Assembly: GCA_033032865.1 (NCBI GenBank)
Contig: JAWHQI010000305.1
Coordinates: 620,001-684,000 of the forward strand
Length of the DNA stretch: 64,000 nucleotides
Source: Dactylorhiza incarnata
Lineage: Eukaryota; Streptophyta; Magnoliopsida; Asparagales; Orchidaceae
Reading direction: 5' to 3'
The notes below the pieces were generated by a model. It did not search any database, was not told the DNA's origin, and saw only the letters and a list, made by a program, of their open reading frames with translations. Of this stretch, positions 37,806 through 49,039 are shown piece after piece (the first letter of the stretch is position 1; each line of letters begins with the position of its first letter). Both the position numbers and the translations under genes were made by a program.

Positions 37806-38062
37806 TTAGCCTAATTTGACGGACCATTTCATTAGGGTCCTATTAGTCGGTCACGCCAATAAGTCGTACGAACGTGCACGAGTGGCATGCCCTAAATAAA
37901 ACATGCATGCACTAATAACATGAGCGAAAATAAAAGAAATAAATGTGCACGAAGCCATGCGCTACATTATAACATATAAAGATAAAATAGAAATTACTAT
38001 ATGGAGTATTCAAGAAAATATTAGAATATAATCTTTGGAGTTAAATTATGTGGTTAAAATAG

Positions 38063-38197
38063 TGCGATGTTATTAGCAATCCTACAACGGCTATTCACAG
38101 TCCTAAAAATACCTAAAATGACTATTCGCAGTTCTAAAAGCACTTAAATTCATTGGACAGCGTTTAGCCATTATAGGACTGCTTATAGCATTGCCCC
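38063..38197. mobile_element. Small MITE with long inverted ends
   Basis: ATGTTATTAGCAATCCTACA and GGCTA match the inverted right end TAGCC...TAGGACTGCTTATAGCATTGC over about 40 bases. A related truncated copy lies at about 40594-40632. Confidence 0.6.
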
Positions 38198-38436
38198 TAA
38201 AATAAAGAACAGCCTCCGAAATAGGATAATGCAAACTTAAAGGTATATTTTACACACAAAAAAACTCTATTAGACCAATGATCATGTGTGGATCTAATTG
38301 TTAGTAAGTAAAAAAAATCATCAATATTTAAGTTGAGTGCGATAGAAATGAGAATGCTAAGATGAATGTGTGACAACTATAAGAAAAAGGATTGATGTAT
38401 GATTAAGTTAGAGAAATACTTGGAGTGACATATGAA

Positions 38437-38656
38437 GGCTTCATTTGGTTCTGCGTTTGCGGGCGGCGTTTGCGGCAAACGCCGCCGCAAGGCGCGTAAC
38501 CAAATGAAGCGCGGGCGGCGTTTGCCGCGTCTCCACCCGCCGTGCGTGAGAAACGGCGCAAAAATCGCCGGCTGGAACCCCTGCTCCCGGCCTCCGGTTC
38601 CAATGGAGCGTTTGCTCCCGCCTTCTCCGCCCGCCACCGCCGCGCCAAATAAAGCC
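38437..38656. mobile_element. GC-rich MITE, 3-bp GAA duplication
   Basis: The ends GGCTTCATTTGG and CCAAATAAAGCC are inverted and flanked by GAA on both sides. The interior is a run of GCGGGCGGCGTTTGC hairpins. The open frames over it on both strands are composition effects. Confidence 0.7.
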
Positions 38657-38954
38657 GAAGTTAACAAAATAGATAATAAACTTGTGCTTTGGACATGAAT
38701 AAGACACTTTAGAAAATGCACCATTTAGACGAGTAAATATTGTTAGTGCCCCGCACTCTAACTAGGGGAGGTGAACCAAGATATCATATCGATGAAATTT
38801 ATTTAAGATAGTTTGTTTAGTATTATTGAGCACTCGACAAAAATGAATGAAAAATTAGGACTCGTAAAGCCAACCTCAAATATTTCGGAAAAGTTATTGA
38901 TGATGAATATGCATTTAAGTCTCCATCCCGGTAATTCAAATCACCATCTCCTTA
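38657..38954. other. Intergenic spacer
   Basis: AT-rich; an 84-residue frame starting at 38813 runs into the CACTA element and has no family similarity. Nothing else seen. Confidence 0.4.
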
Positions 38955-39259
38955 ACACAACAAGAAAACTGACTTTTAGTTATGAAAAATTTGTGACGAA
39001 AAATAATTGGTCACAAAAAAGTGTCTTTTTAGTGGCAAACAGTTTGATCACTAAAAACAATTGGTAACGAAGATTTGTTTCGTCATTAAAAATATACATT
39101 TTGTGAAGAAAATTGAGTTGGTCACTAAAAATATTTAGTTACGAGGTTTTGCAACCATCATGCGACGAACTAAATTTGGTCATTAAATGTCTTTAGTGAC
39201 CAACCCGCAATATTTAGTGACTAAAATTTTCATCACTAAAAGCGAGATTTCTTGTAGTT
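38955..39259. mobile_element. CACTA-type MITE
   Basis: The left end CACAACAAGAAA and the inverted right end AACTACAAGAAA are each one base off CACTACAAGAAA, the plant CACTA terminus. Subterminal GTGACGAAA and TTTAGTGACC motifs repeat in both orientations. The 3-bp target duplication is not clear. Confidence 0.8.
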
Positions 39260-39298
39260 GAATTAAGCAATATCTCAATCGTTCTAATTATTCACTTA

Positions 39299-39523
39299 GG
39301 CATCGTTTGGCGTGGCTTATTTGATCCGGTCAGTTTGGACAAAAACGCAATTATCATAGAATGTATGTTTGGCATGACAAAGGCTATGAACGCTACCAAG
39401 AAAATAAACTAGTTTTGAGCATAAAATGCATGGAATTTTTTTGGTGAGGTCGGGCGTTCAAGAACGAGAGTTCATGGCCACGGCACGGCGTTCACAACCG
39501 CCGCCACCACGCCAAACGAAGCC
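39299..39523. mobile_element. PIF-type MITE, TTA duplication
   Basis: The ends GGCATCGTTTGGCGTGG and CCACGCCAAACGAAGCC are inverted and flanked by TTA on both sides. A truncated relative in opposite orientation ends at 40304. Confidence 0.85.
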
Positions 39524-39526
39524 TTA

Positions 39527-40007
39527 ATCATCTCTAACCTTGAATGAATGACTAAGTAATCTGTTATGTATTCAGACGAGGAAGAATGACGGTCGGGTTC
39601 TCCCTCTTAGGGATCGGCCTGACAACAACTTTGAACTTAAGAACTATGGAGTCGTAGTTGGCATAGCCAATGGGGTGGAGAGGAGGCGCCGGCGAGGTGC
39701 GGACCTCGTTGCCGGCAATGCAAAAGAGTATGATCTGAGGAGAGGGGGTGTTGGTGAAGAAGAGGCATTTTCTGAAAATTGTATAAAAGTAAATTCTATT
39801 TTTGTTTTTGCTAATAAAAAAATGTTTGTGAATAGCTAGAAATAGTCGTTTGCTATTAGTAATGATTTGGTTAGAAATTAATTAATGGTATTAAAATTAA
39901 TAATCAATGGTATTAAAAATGATCTACAGATAATTTAGGCGATTGTTATCCGCACTACAGTTTCGGCTATCCGCACTCCTTTTGTATTAGTTATTATGCG
40001 TCTTTTG
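39527..40007. other. Intergenic spacer
   Basis: Mixed AT-rich and short GC-rich sequence (39650-39760); no supported feature. Confidence 0.4.
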
Positions 40008-40116
40008 AAAATACGTCTTGTACATGCATTTTAAAGAAAAGTGATCAACACGAAAGTTTTAGATCAAAGTTGTTCAACACTTTTCCTAAAAATGCACGCA
40101 CAAGACGTATTGCCGC
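40008..40116. repeat. Imperfect hairpin
   Basis: ATACGTCTTGTACATGCATTTT..GAAAAGTG on the left pairs with CACTTTTCCTAAAAATGC..ACAAGACGTAT on the right, leaving a loop of about 30 bases. It may be a very small fold-back element. Confidence 0.7.
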
Positions 40117-40142
40117 CCTGATTGAAACACTTTTCCTAAAAA

Positions 40143-40304
40143 AGCACGCCCGACCTCACCTAAAAAAATTCATGCATTTTATGCTCAAAACTAGTTTATT
40201 TTCTTTATAGCGGTCATAACCCTTGTCCTGCCAAACATACATTCTATGATAATAACGTTTTTGACCAAACTCACCGAAGCAAATAAACTGCGCCAAACGA
40301 AGCC
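40143..40304. mobile_element. Truncated PIF-type MITE (inverse relative of 39299-39523)
   Basis: Read in reverse from 40304, GGCTTCGTTTGGCGCAG then the TTTATTTGCTTCGG, CATAGAATGTATGTTTGGCA and GAGGTCGGGCG blocks follow the same order as in 39299-39460. The far end is missing. Confidence 0.7.
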
Positions 40305-40640
40305 TAAATCATTCTACTTGAATGTGTTGATGGAGAGCACCTACTCGTGAAGAGCCCCGGCGACGGAGAGAGGTGAGTCAGTCGTCGAACAAGAGCTCAT
40401 TTTGTTGCAATCGATTGGGTTAGATGCATTGTTAAATGGATGGCAGAGGGAGGATTTGACGTGGCGGAAGGAGGCGTCGGCGCCATCCAAGGGTGTCGGC
40501 GTGGGTTTCGCCCGGACGGAAGGAGGAGAGATTTGCTAATAGTGAGTTTATGAGAAGAAAAGGAAATACATAATAGCCTTGAACCTGTTCTTTGGGGTTG
40601 CTAATAGTCATTATGGATTTACTTATAACATTGTCCAAAA

Positions 40641-41166
40641 CAGTGGCGGAGCCAGGATTTTATCTCAGGAGGGGCGGAAATTAACATTTTAAAAATGTAT
40701 CATAAAAAATAATGTATTGCCCTCGACGTGTTTTCATTGCTTGAAATCGTTGAATGATTGACTCATTTTCAACTGAGAATCTGAGAAAATGTCACAAAGC
40801 ATCCCGCGCAACTGAGAATCTGAGATGGTTTACGAAGAGGGGTAGAACCTGGGCGAATGGAGGTCGCGAGTACCGGAAGGTCCGGAACCAACTGAGAAAA
40901 GCTACCTTATGGTTTGGAATAGGAAGATCTAGGCCGCTGGGCGAATGGAGGAGAAGGAAGAGTACCCCCTAGACTGGCGGCGAGTACTCACTGGCGCCCG
41001 GCGGTGAAATCGCTGGGAGGAAGAACTTGCAGTGGCGGAGCCTGCGCTGGGATCGGGGATGGTGGATCGGGCTCTAATATTTTTGAGGGGGGGGGGGTCT
41101 CCTAATTTTTTGAGGGGGGGGGGGGGGGCGTCCGCCCCTTCTCGGTCTAAGGTGGCTCCGCCAATG
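40641..41166. mobile_element. hAT-type non-autonomous element
   Basis: The ends CAGTGGCGGAGCC and, inverted, CATTGGCGGAGCC lie inside perfect 8-base duplications GTCCAAAA (40633-40640, 41167-41174). A second copy of the end sequence (GCAGTGGCGGAGCCTG) lies inside at 41031. Two short G runs occur near the right end. Confidence 0.88.
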
Positions 41167-41333
41167 GTCCAAAAAATATCTATGTTGTAAGCTTGTAACC
41201 TTGTAAAAATCAAAGAAAAATCATAATATAAATTTTTTTATCATGAATCAGTGATACAACAGTTAACTAGCATGCATTGAATCAGTGATACAATCATACA
41301 ACAGTAAAATAGAATAAACATAATGATTACTGA

Positions 41334-42091
41334 TGTACAACCCAGTGTTCACCGACTCGCGGAGGAATCAATCACAGGTAATTCAAGGGATACTCGCAGA
41401 CTCGCGGCGAGTACCTTGTCAAGGCTGGGCGAGGCGAACCAGAGACTCGCGAGTAGCGAGAGGCAACAGCATGAATGTTTTGAAGACCGCTCTGGGGTGC
41501 ATTTAGCCAGGGCGAGTCAGGTAAGGTCTCCCAGTGATGGTCCAGCGAGGCGAGTGGGGGCTCCCCTCCACTCGCAAGAGGGTATCTCGCGAGCCCAGCT
41601 CGCAGAGAGACTGGCGAGTGGCGCCCTCATGGGCCACTCGCCCACCAGGGGGTGCAAGTGAATTTACCCTGGTACGCCTGGTGGGCTGCCAATAGCTCTT
41701 CAGAACAACGGAGTTTGGTTGTTAGCAGGCCAATTTGGGGTGCGTTTAGTAAAACCAAAAGGCGGAATCCCGCTATTAGCAGACTAGACTAGAAGAGCTA
41801 TATATAGACCTTGAAAGGCACCTTTGGAGAGGATTCCAGTTTCTTGGCTTCTTCCTCCCTAGGTTCTTTGGTTAGCTCCTCAGGCTCTCTAAGGTGTCCA
41901 GCTTCAGCTTTGGCTTGGAAGGGGAGGCGCTCTAAGATCTTTCGGGTGTGTGGTGGGACCTCCGCGCTGTAGCCAAGGATCTGTGTTAAGCTCTTAGTCT
42001 CCGGTCTGTTTCTTCCGTGGGGTCAGTAAGTGTTACCTGCCCCCTCTAAGGGGTCCGATCTCCTCGTTGGGGTCAAGTTCCGGTTCCAACA
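41334..42091 (+). repeat. 5' LTR of the large derivative
   Basis: Has GTTCACCGACTCGCGGAGG near its start, a TATA box GAGCTATATATAGACC (about 41797) and a CT-rich end. Differences from the right LTR are scattered and few. Confidence 0.9.
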
Positions 42092-42095
42092 TTTT

Positions 42096-42108
42096 TGGTG
42101 TGGTGAGC
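42096..42108 (+). promoter_or_regulatory. Probable primer binding site
   Basis: TGGTGTGGTGAGC starts four bases after the LTR. It begins TGG as required for a tRNA 3' end; the tRNA was not identified. Confidence 0.55.
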
Positions 42109-42130
42109 GTGGAGAGCAGTTAGCACAAGG

Positions 42131-42660
42131 AAGTGACATGCAAGAGAAGATGAGCGAGACGCCGGCCTCGACGAAACACCACCACCCGGCGCGCCAGTAA
42201 CAGCAGAAATGCTGGCAGGCCTCGGAAGGGACCTGCTTGGGGCGATGCAGTGCGCTCTCGCCACGGCGCCAGGGGGTCTCGCAACCACTGTGTCCCCCCC
42301 CCCCCCCCCCCCCCGATGGTCCCGTCGTCAAGAGCTGGCGAGAATGCCCCGAGGCAGAGGATGGGAAAGGAGGTGGCGGCTCAGGCACCAGGGCGAGATC
42401 TCGCGGGCCGGGAACTCTTCCCCAGCCTAGCGAGTGTGAGTGAGGTCCCGGTGAGCGTCCACCCGGCAGGCTGGACCCGGGCCAGTGGGGTCCCGGCGAA
42501 TGGCCCCCTCGCGAGTGCGAGACCGTCAGGAGCAGGGTCGCTCAAGGAGGTCGTGGGGAGAGTGGAGCAGGTGAGAGGGGTGAGTGGTGGAAGCCCGCTC
42601 TGAGTTGGAGCTTTTCGCACCAGCCCCAGAGGGGTTCAGGGAGCCAGACATGGTTTCTCA
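42131..42660 (+). pseudogene. Gag-leader remnant of the large derivative
   Basis: The first frame from 42138 starts MQEKMSETPASTKHHHPARQ and stops. A second frame from 42209 reads MLAGLGRDLLGAMQCALATA before a 21-base C run (42294-42314) that codes for Pro in every frame. No capsid domain follows. Confidence 0.45.
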
Positions 42661-42719
42661 CTCCAAAGATATAGGTATATGTTGAATTGGAATAAGTTTA
42701 TTGTTCTTTTCTGTTATGT

Positions 42720-43943
42720 CCATATGATGTGCTGGAATGCTGGAATGCCCCAGATCGATTCCGTTGTCGGGCTCTCATAGACGGTGGGTCAGGTTGATCT
42801 CAGGAGAGGCTGGCTAAGGAAAGTTTGAGTTGGAGTGCCCCAGATCGATTCCGCTGTCGGGCTCTCATAGACAGTGGGTCAGGTTGATCTCTGGAGAGGG
42901 TGGCTAAGAAAGTTTGAGCTGGAGTGCCCCAGATCGATTCTGCTGCCTGATTCTCATAGACGGTGGGTCAGGTTGATCTCTAGAGAGGCTGGCTAAGGAA
43001 AGTTTGAGCTGGAGTGCCCCAGCTCGATTCCGCTGCCGGACTCTCATAGACGGTGAGTCAGGTTGATCTCTAGAGAGGCTGGCTAAGGAAAGTTTGAGCT
43101 GGAGTGCCCCAGATTGATTTCGTTGTCGGGGTCTCATAGAAGGTGGGTCAGGTTGATCTCTGGAGAGGCTGGCTAAGGAAAGTTTGAGTTGGAGTGCTCC
43201 AGATCGATTCCGCTGTCGGGCTCTCGTAGACGGTGGGTTAGGTTGATCTCTGGAGAGGCTGGCTAAGGAAAGTTTGATCTGGAGTGCCCCAGATCGATTC
43301 CGTTGTCGGGCTCTCATAGACGGTGGGTCAGGTTGATCTCTGGAGAGGCTGACTAAGGAAAGTTTGAGCTGGAGTGCCCCAGATCGATTCCGCTGTCGAG
43401 CTCTCATAAACGGTGGGTTAGGTTGATCTCTGGAGAGGCTGGCTAAGGAAAGTTTGAGCTGGAGTGCCTCAGATCGATTCCGCTGTCGGGCTCTCATAGA
43501 CGGTGGGTCAGGTTGATCTCTGGAGAGGCTGGCTAAGGAAAGTTTGTGCTGGACTGCCCAGATCGATTCCGTTGTCGGGCTCTCATAGACGGTGGGTCAG
43601 GTTGTTCTCTAGAGAGGCTGGCTAAGGAAAGTTTGTGCTGGACTGCCCCAGATCGATTCCGCTGCCGGGCTCCCATAGACGGTGGATCAGGTTGATCTCT
43701 GGAGAGGCTGCCTAAGGAAAGTTTGAGCTGGAGTGCCCCAGATCGATTCCGTTGTCGGGCTCTCGTAGACGGTGGGTCATGTTGATCTCTGGAGAGGTTG
43801 GCTAAGGAAAGTTTGAGTTGGAGTGCCTCAGATCGATTCCGCTGTCGAGCTCTCATAGACGGTGGGTCAGGTTCTGGAGAGGCTGGCTAAGGAAAGTTTG
43901 AGCTGGAGTGCCCCAGATCGATTCCGCTGTCGGGCTCTCATAG
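42720..43943. repeat. 90-bp tandem array, left part (about 13-14 copies)
   Basis: The unit is built on GTGCCCCAGATCGATTCCGC, CTCATAGACGGTGGGTCAGG and GAGGCTGGCTAAGGAAAGTTT. As 90 is divisible by three, the minus strand stays open and encodes copies of a 30-residue peptide (MRARQRNRSGALQLKLSLAS...). No gene context supports translation. Confidence 0.93.
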
Positions 43944-43948
43944 ACGGT

Positions 43949-45229
43949 TGACGCAGGACAAATCTATAGGCGGCGAGATAAACCGCGATCTAACAATACA
44001 TGTTGTGCAAATCCGCCGACGTGAGTCCAAATTAGATAATAAATTTAAAATATCTCACGCAGATAAATTCACAGCAAGGCAAAATAGTTTACTAGGGCAA
44101 AGCAAGCTTAGGCTTTCCTCCGCGTGGAGGGTCAAAGCACGAGCGCGCGACGAATAAGCCCTGCAAATCACAAAATAATCTAAAGCAAACAACTACTATT
44201 CCAGAGATCCAAGCAAACAGGAAATCATAACACCATATATTAATATTGAAAATTAAACGTCCATACAACAAATAAAACTCACAAAATATGGGGGCTGCCC
44301 AAGGCAATGGAGATCCAACGAGACGATGCGCTGTGATGGCGATCCGCGGCGGAACCGGAGATGGTATGTTGTAGGGGATGACTGGATCTGAGGCGGCTGG
44401 AGGCAAGGGGCTGGGCGGCTGAGGGCTGGTGGCTGGGAGAAGGGCTGGTGGCTGGGAGAAGGGTTGTTGTGGACTGGCGGCATGGAGGAGGGCTGCTTGG
44501 GTTGGTGGCGGGGGAGGAGGGCTGATGTGGGTTGGTGGCGAGGAGGAGGGCCTCTTGGGGAAGGGCGGCTGGGACCTGGACAGCAAGGGCGGCAGGTTGC
44601 TGGACAGAGGGAAGGTGGCGGCTTGGGAGGGGTTTTAGGGTGGCCGGTGGTGGTTTAGGAGGGGGGGGGGTGCGGGAGAACTATAGGTTATGAACAATGT
44701 ATTTCATTAATGAACAGTGAAATTTTACTATGGTTCAGGGCTGTCGGCTGCTGTAGGAAGTGTTGGACAGCAGTCGGCTGGTAGTTTTGGCGGTTGTAGG
44801 GACTGCGGATGCGGGTTTCAGAGGGGGAAGAAGGAGTCTAGGGTTAGGGGGTACCTTGGGGAGGGAGATACAAGCCTAGGAGTCGTCACCTAGGGTTCCA
44901 CGGAGTCGGCACCGTGGCGGGATCGCGGGAATCCGGGAATACTTGTCACCAAATTCTACAATGTCTCAATCAGCCCACAAACCATCTATTTATAATAAAA
45001 GGAGGCTATGGCACCCCATCATCGACGGCTATGATTGGTCGGAGGTGGGGCCACCCAAATACACTAAAACAAATGCAAAAATAATAAACTAATATATCAA
45101 ATTGATTCGCAACGCAAATCCGAACACATCTGCAGAGTCCGGTCGTTGATCCGGGCTCGCCATATATGGAAAGTCGCCAAATCAGCTCTGAATGGTCCAA
45201 AAACTCGTCCTCATATCTGCTCCGCATCA
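43949..45229 (-). repeat. Element B 3' LTR
   Basis: 1281 bases, TGACGCAGG... to ...CCGCATCA on the plus strand. A minus-strand TATA-type sequence CTATTTATAATAAAAGG occurs near 44988. It differs from the right LTR by scattered bases and by the length of a G run (10 against 29). Confidence 0.9.
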
Positions 45230-46169
45230 ATCTCCCCGGCTTGAAGGAATTCTTCTCCCGATGAATAAGGGTCAGAATTCTCTCGCCGTATGCCAGGTAA
45301 AGCTCAAAGAGGCCCGCCAGAGGTCGTCCAAGTGTCGTCGCTGAAAAGTGGCCTCGCCAATCAACTCCTCCGGACTGAAAAGTTTCCATCCACGATGAGT
45401 GGAGACAGACATACTGAAGTCGAAGTCCGAGGGCGAATCGATCAAGCTCTGCTGCAAGTTCCCAGATGTCATCAACGCCTGTAGTAGGAATGTACCGGCG
45501 GAATATGGTCTCTGTGATGCTCTCAGCGCTCAATTCATGAGTGGTGGATCCCAGTGCGATCGGCGACGTCGTGGGTAGAACCAAAGAAGACGAATCCCCG
45601 GGTGGGTGGGTGTCAGGAGTGGGTGAGTAGTGGTGGTCATCAGACGTGGGTGGGCTATGAGGGTGGTAAGGCAACGGGAGTGGAGGTGTGGGTGGCTGGA
45701 AGTCCCCACTGCTTGGGTCCACATACTCGTGAGGCTCGTAGTACGACGTCATATCTTCAACACTAAATACCAGGTGGATACCCATACTTGCAGGGATATC
45801 AAGATCGTAGATGTTTGCTTTGATCTGTCTCATGATTATATAGGGATCCATTCGCCTAACGCTCAAGCTTTTAGCAAGCCTCACACAGAGCCTCACAACG
45901 CAGATTCTCACCTTCACCTGCTCGCCTTCATGAAGTACCTGCACTTGCCAATGAACATCCACATGTGATTTACAAGATTTATTACCAATATGGATTATTC
46001 GTCGGACCGACTCATGACACGCATGCAAACGATGAACAGACAACACAACAGACTCATGCAAATGATGACAAAATGACTCAACGGACTCATGCAAATGATG
46101 TAAATGAGACACGACGGACATAACATACTCGCTATGGGAAAGACTAATAACCACTTGAAAATCTATCAA
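45006..46169 (-). pseudogene. Integrase tail and C-terminal extension, element B
   Basis: A 387-residue frame. Residues about 65-145 (QVLHEGEQVKVRICVVRL ... IKANIYDLDIPASMGIHLVF) match the gypsy integrase C-terminal pattern V..EGD.V.V.L...R ... I..NAY.L.LP..MGI...FNV. A Pro/His-rich linker follows, then a tail with ELAAELDRFALGLRLQY. The frame runs on into the 3' LTR. Without the catalytic core it cannot act as integrase. Confidence 0.7.
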
Positions 46170-47200
46170 AGGAGGTGGCCTATCAGGAGGCTCTCTCGGA
46201 GGATTGTAGAAAAACTCATCTCATGTGAGATGAGTGCTTAGATGATCGAGAGAGACAACTATACTCAAATACGAGCTCGTAAAGAGCGAAATGTCTCTCA
46301 GAGAACGTGACACGTCAGGGGGCTCACCAAGGGGTGTGTATGAAAAGCCATCGCGAAGGAGGCGACCACTTGAGTGAAAATCGAGTACACCGACTAGAGG
46401 ACGTGGCTCTAGGGTGTGGTGAGTGTCTCCGACAAGAAAGAACTCATCGGGCGGGTCAGCGGGTGGTGTGTCCCAAAACTCTTTACGGGTGTGATGTGTC
46501 ATAACGTAGGTCCTCAAAATATGAGTAGGCTCTAGTGTGCTCAAGGTAGTCCCTACATACGTCTTAATCCACTCACGACCCATCCTCTAGGGCAAGGCTA
46601 AAGATGATAGGGAAAGAGACGTCAATAACTCGTAAACAAGTGCCTCACCTGAATCTCATCTTCACCAGGATGTGGGGGATAATCAGGAGGCTCAACTGGG
46701 GGCTCGTCATGGAACTCGTCACTAGGTTTAAGGTCCTCCAGATGAATACCAACATAAGGGGTAGTATCCCCGTGAATGGATGGCATGGCCACTACGAGAT
46801 CAACATTAGGCTCTGGGCTCTCGATCGTGATATGACTTAGGGTAATGACAATGGGAGAGCGACATAGACCTACACTCAAGAATAAGTCTGTGGGTGCGGT
46901 GTCAAGACATGAGCCCAGGATAGGGGTGCTAGTCAACCCATGACATGCCAAAGGTGGTGGTGTTGGTGAGGGGCACGACACTATAGGCTCAGGAGGTCGC
47001 TCAAGCTCACTCTCAGTCGGGGTCACGGGAGATGGGTCAGAAACAAGAGATAGGTCACTCACTGGGCTAAGCACCTCACTGGGGTGAGAGCAATCTGCAT
47101 CAGGTATCACTTCTGCCATGTCTGACTGAACAATGGTAGGCAGAGTGGTGTCCTCGGTGTGGGAGGAGCTCGTACTGCAGAGGTCAAAGTGAGGATCCAA
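46170..47200 (-). pseudogene. PPxEPPD repeat region of element B
   Basis: Pieces in shifting frames carry DEFHDEPPVEPPDYPPHP, EFWDTPPADPPDEF, GFSYTPLGEPPDVS and, at about 46185-46215, PPREPPDRPP: four units as in element A. SHITIES at about 46830 and DTTPYVGIHLEDLKPSDEF are shared with element A (NTTPSDGLLLEDHHSTDGF). Frame breaks lie near 46600 and 46215, so this copy is decayed while that of element A is open. Confidence 0.75.
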
Positions 47201-47214
47201 CCGACCAGCTCTTG

Positions 47215-48028
47215 CGGATCTGAAAGACTATTCGTAACGAAGGGCAAGCCGATACGTTTGCTTGAGGGACTTCGAGCTATGATAAACCACCTTAGTACGA
47301 ATGTCTGATCGAAGGCCAGATCGAAATCTGCAAGAGGTCATGGCTGGGTCCTCTCGGATATCGCTCCTCACAACTAACTCATCAAAACGATCCTTGTACT
47401 AAGCGACGAACATGGATCCTTGCTGAAGGGAAAATAATTGGTCGAGCAAGCGAGTCTGTTACGACGACGGAAGATACCTCTGACACAATATGTTTCATGT
47501 CCACCCAACTAGTGATGCGATGTAGACGGTCTCGCTCACGGGTCCTCTCAACGCTAGACCAGTAAGCCCTCGCCTGATCTAAAAGTCTAAGTTTCACAAA
47601 CTTGATGCGACGCTCACCGAATAACTCAAAATGATCGAGATAATACTCCATATCCACGAGCCAGTAACTGAAAGACTCGGGACACGATGAGCAAAAGGAG
47701 GGGCAACAGTACGAAATTGACTCTCAAGATCTCTCTCAAAGCGACGATCCTCATAATAGTCATCTCTAAGGTAACCGAGTCGAGCCGAAGGATCAACACG
47801 ACCCGCTCGCGTGCAAGGATATGAACGACGACAATCATTATACTGATCGTCTCTAGTGTAGTGGTCTCGTGTCGGCGGATCAACATGATCTCTAAAAGTG
47901 GTGTGCTGCGATCGAGAATAATCGTCGTAATAATGTGAAGATCTCCCTGATGGGGCTCTGTGAGAGCGGGTGCTAGTGGACTCGAGACCTCCAAAGTGAG
48001 GGGAGGAATAATCGTGACACCTAGACAT
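47215..48028 (-). pseudogene. Gag of element B
   Basis: Starts MSRCHDYSSPHFGG at 48028. A basic, Tyr/Asp/Arg-rich N-terminal region leads to the capsid block in the next frame (YYLDHFELFGERRIKFVKLR, RAYWSSVERTRERDR, SWVDMK), then SYKDRFDEL-like and TYRLALRYE pieces with stops near 47400 and 47230. This is the Ty3/gypsy gag domain. Frameshifts near 47640 and 47400 make it non-functional. Confidence 0.8.
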
Positions 48029-48029
48029 A

Positions 48030-48250
48030 GGGTCTGTTTGGCGCGGCGGCTGCGGATCGGGAATCCGCGCTCCGATCCGCAGCCGCAGTGCACCGCCGTT
48101 TGGGGCGGTGCTTGGCGGGCGCGGATCGCAGCGCCCGCCGCTGAATTGCGCAAAAAACGCGCTCCCCCAACCGCAGGGGAGCTAGCGCGGTTGGGGGAGC
48201 GCGTGCGGAGCGCGGATTCCCGATCCGCCTCCGCCGCGCCAAACAGACCC
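48030..48250. mobile_element. MITE with perfect 20-bp inverted ends in gag of element B
   Basis: The ends GGGTCTGTTTGGCGCGGCGG and their exact complement are flanked by ATA on both sides (48027-48029, 48251-48253). The interior is GC-rich with hairpins (GCTGCGGATCGGGAATCCGC). The TCTGTTTGG core is shared with the PIF-type elements at 8038 and 20233. The perfect ends point to recent insertion. Confidence 0.9.
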
Positions 48251-48304
48251 ATAATGAAAAACTAAAGACTCTACAACTGCGTATCGAAAAGTGCGCGCAA
48301 CCTC

Positions 48305-48316
48305 GCTTTGATACCA
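48305..48316 (-). promoter_or_regulatory. Primer binding site, element B
   Basis: The minus strand reads TGGTATCAAAGC two bases inside the right LTR. Confidence 0.85.
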
Positions 48317-48318
48317 AT

Positions 48319-49007
48319 TGACGCAGGACGAATCTATAGGCGGCAAGATAAATCGCGACCTAACCCTACAGGCTATGCAAATCCGTCGACGTTAGTCCAA
48401 ATTAGATAATAAATTTACAACATCCCACGCAGATAAATTCACAGCAAGGCAAAATAGTTTACTAGGGCAAAACAAGCTTAGGCTTTCCTCCGCGTGGAGG
48501 GCCAAAGCACGAGCGCGCGGTGAATAAGCCTTGCAAATCACAAAATAATCTAAAGCAAACAACTACTATTCCAAAGATCCAAGCAAACAGGAAATCATAA
48601 CACCATATATTAATATTGAAAATTAAACATCCATACAACAAATAAAACTCACAAAATATGGGGGCTGCCCAAGGCAATGGAGATCCCACGAGACGATGCG
48701 CTGTGATGGCGATTCGCGGCGGAACCGGAGGTGGTATGCTGTAGGGGATGACTGGATATGAGGCGGCTGGAGGCAAGGGGGTAGGCGGCTGAGGGCTGGT
48801 GGCTGGGAGAAGGGTTGCTGTGGACTGGCGGCAGGGAGGAGGGCTGCTTGGGTTGGCGGCGGGGGAGGAGGGCTGTTGTAGGCTGGTGGCAAGGAGAAGG
48901 GCCTCTTGGGGAAGGGCGGCTGGGACCTGAACAACAAGGGCGGCAGGTTGCTGGACAGAGGGAAGGTGGCGGCTTGGGAGGGGTTTTAGGGTGGCCAACG
49001 GTGGTTC

Positions 49008-49039
<32 letters not shown>

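Larger units (their letters stand above)
35560..38060 (-). repeat. LTR-like block H, interrupted by a PIF-type element
   Basis: Related to block G: the start TGTGGCGCAA (35660), GACAAGCTCTG (about 35845) and, after the insertion, TAGCCTAATTTGACGGACC (37807 on) occur in the same order. Sequence at 35900-36400 is GC-rich leader-like DNA. No coding domain was identified and the borders are approximate. Confidence 0.5.

Noticed and set aside
38401..38724. Frames of 81-115 residues on both strands
   Set aside because: They are translations of the GC-rich hairpins of the MITE at 38437-38656.
42904..43856. Repeat proteins of 107-197 residues on the minus strand
   Set aside because: They follow from the 90-bp period; there is no promoter, splice or family evidence. 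Kept only as a finding.
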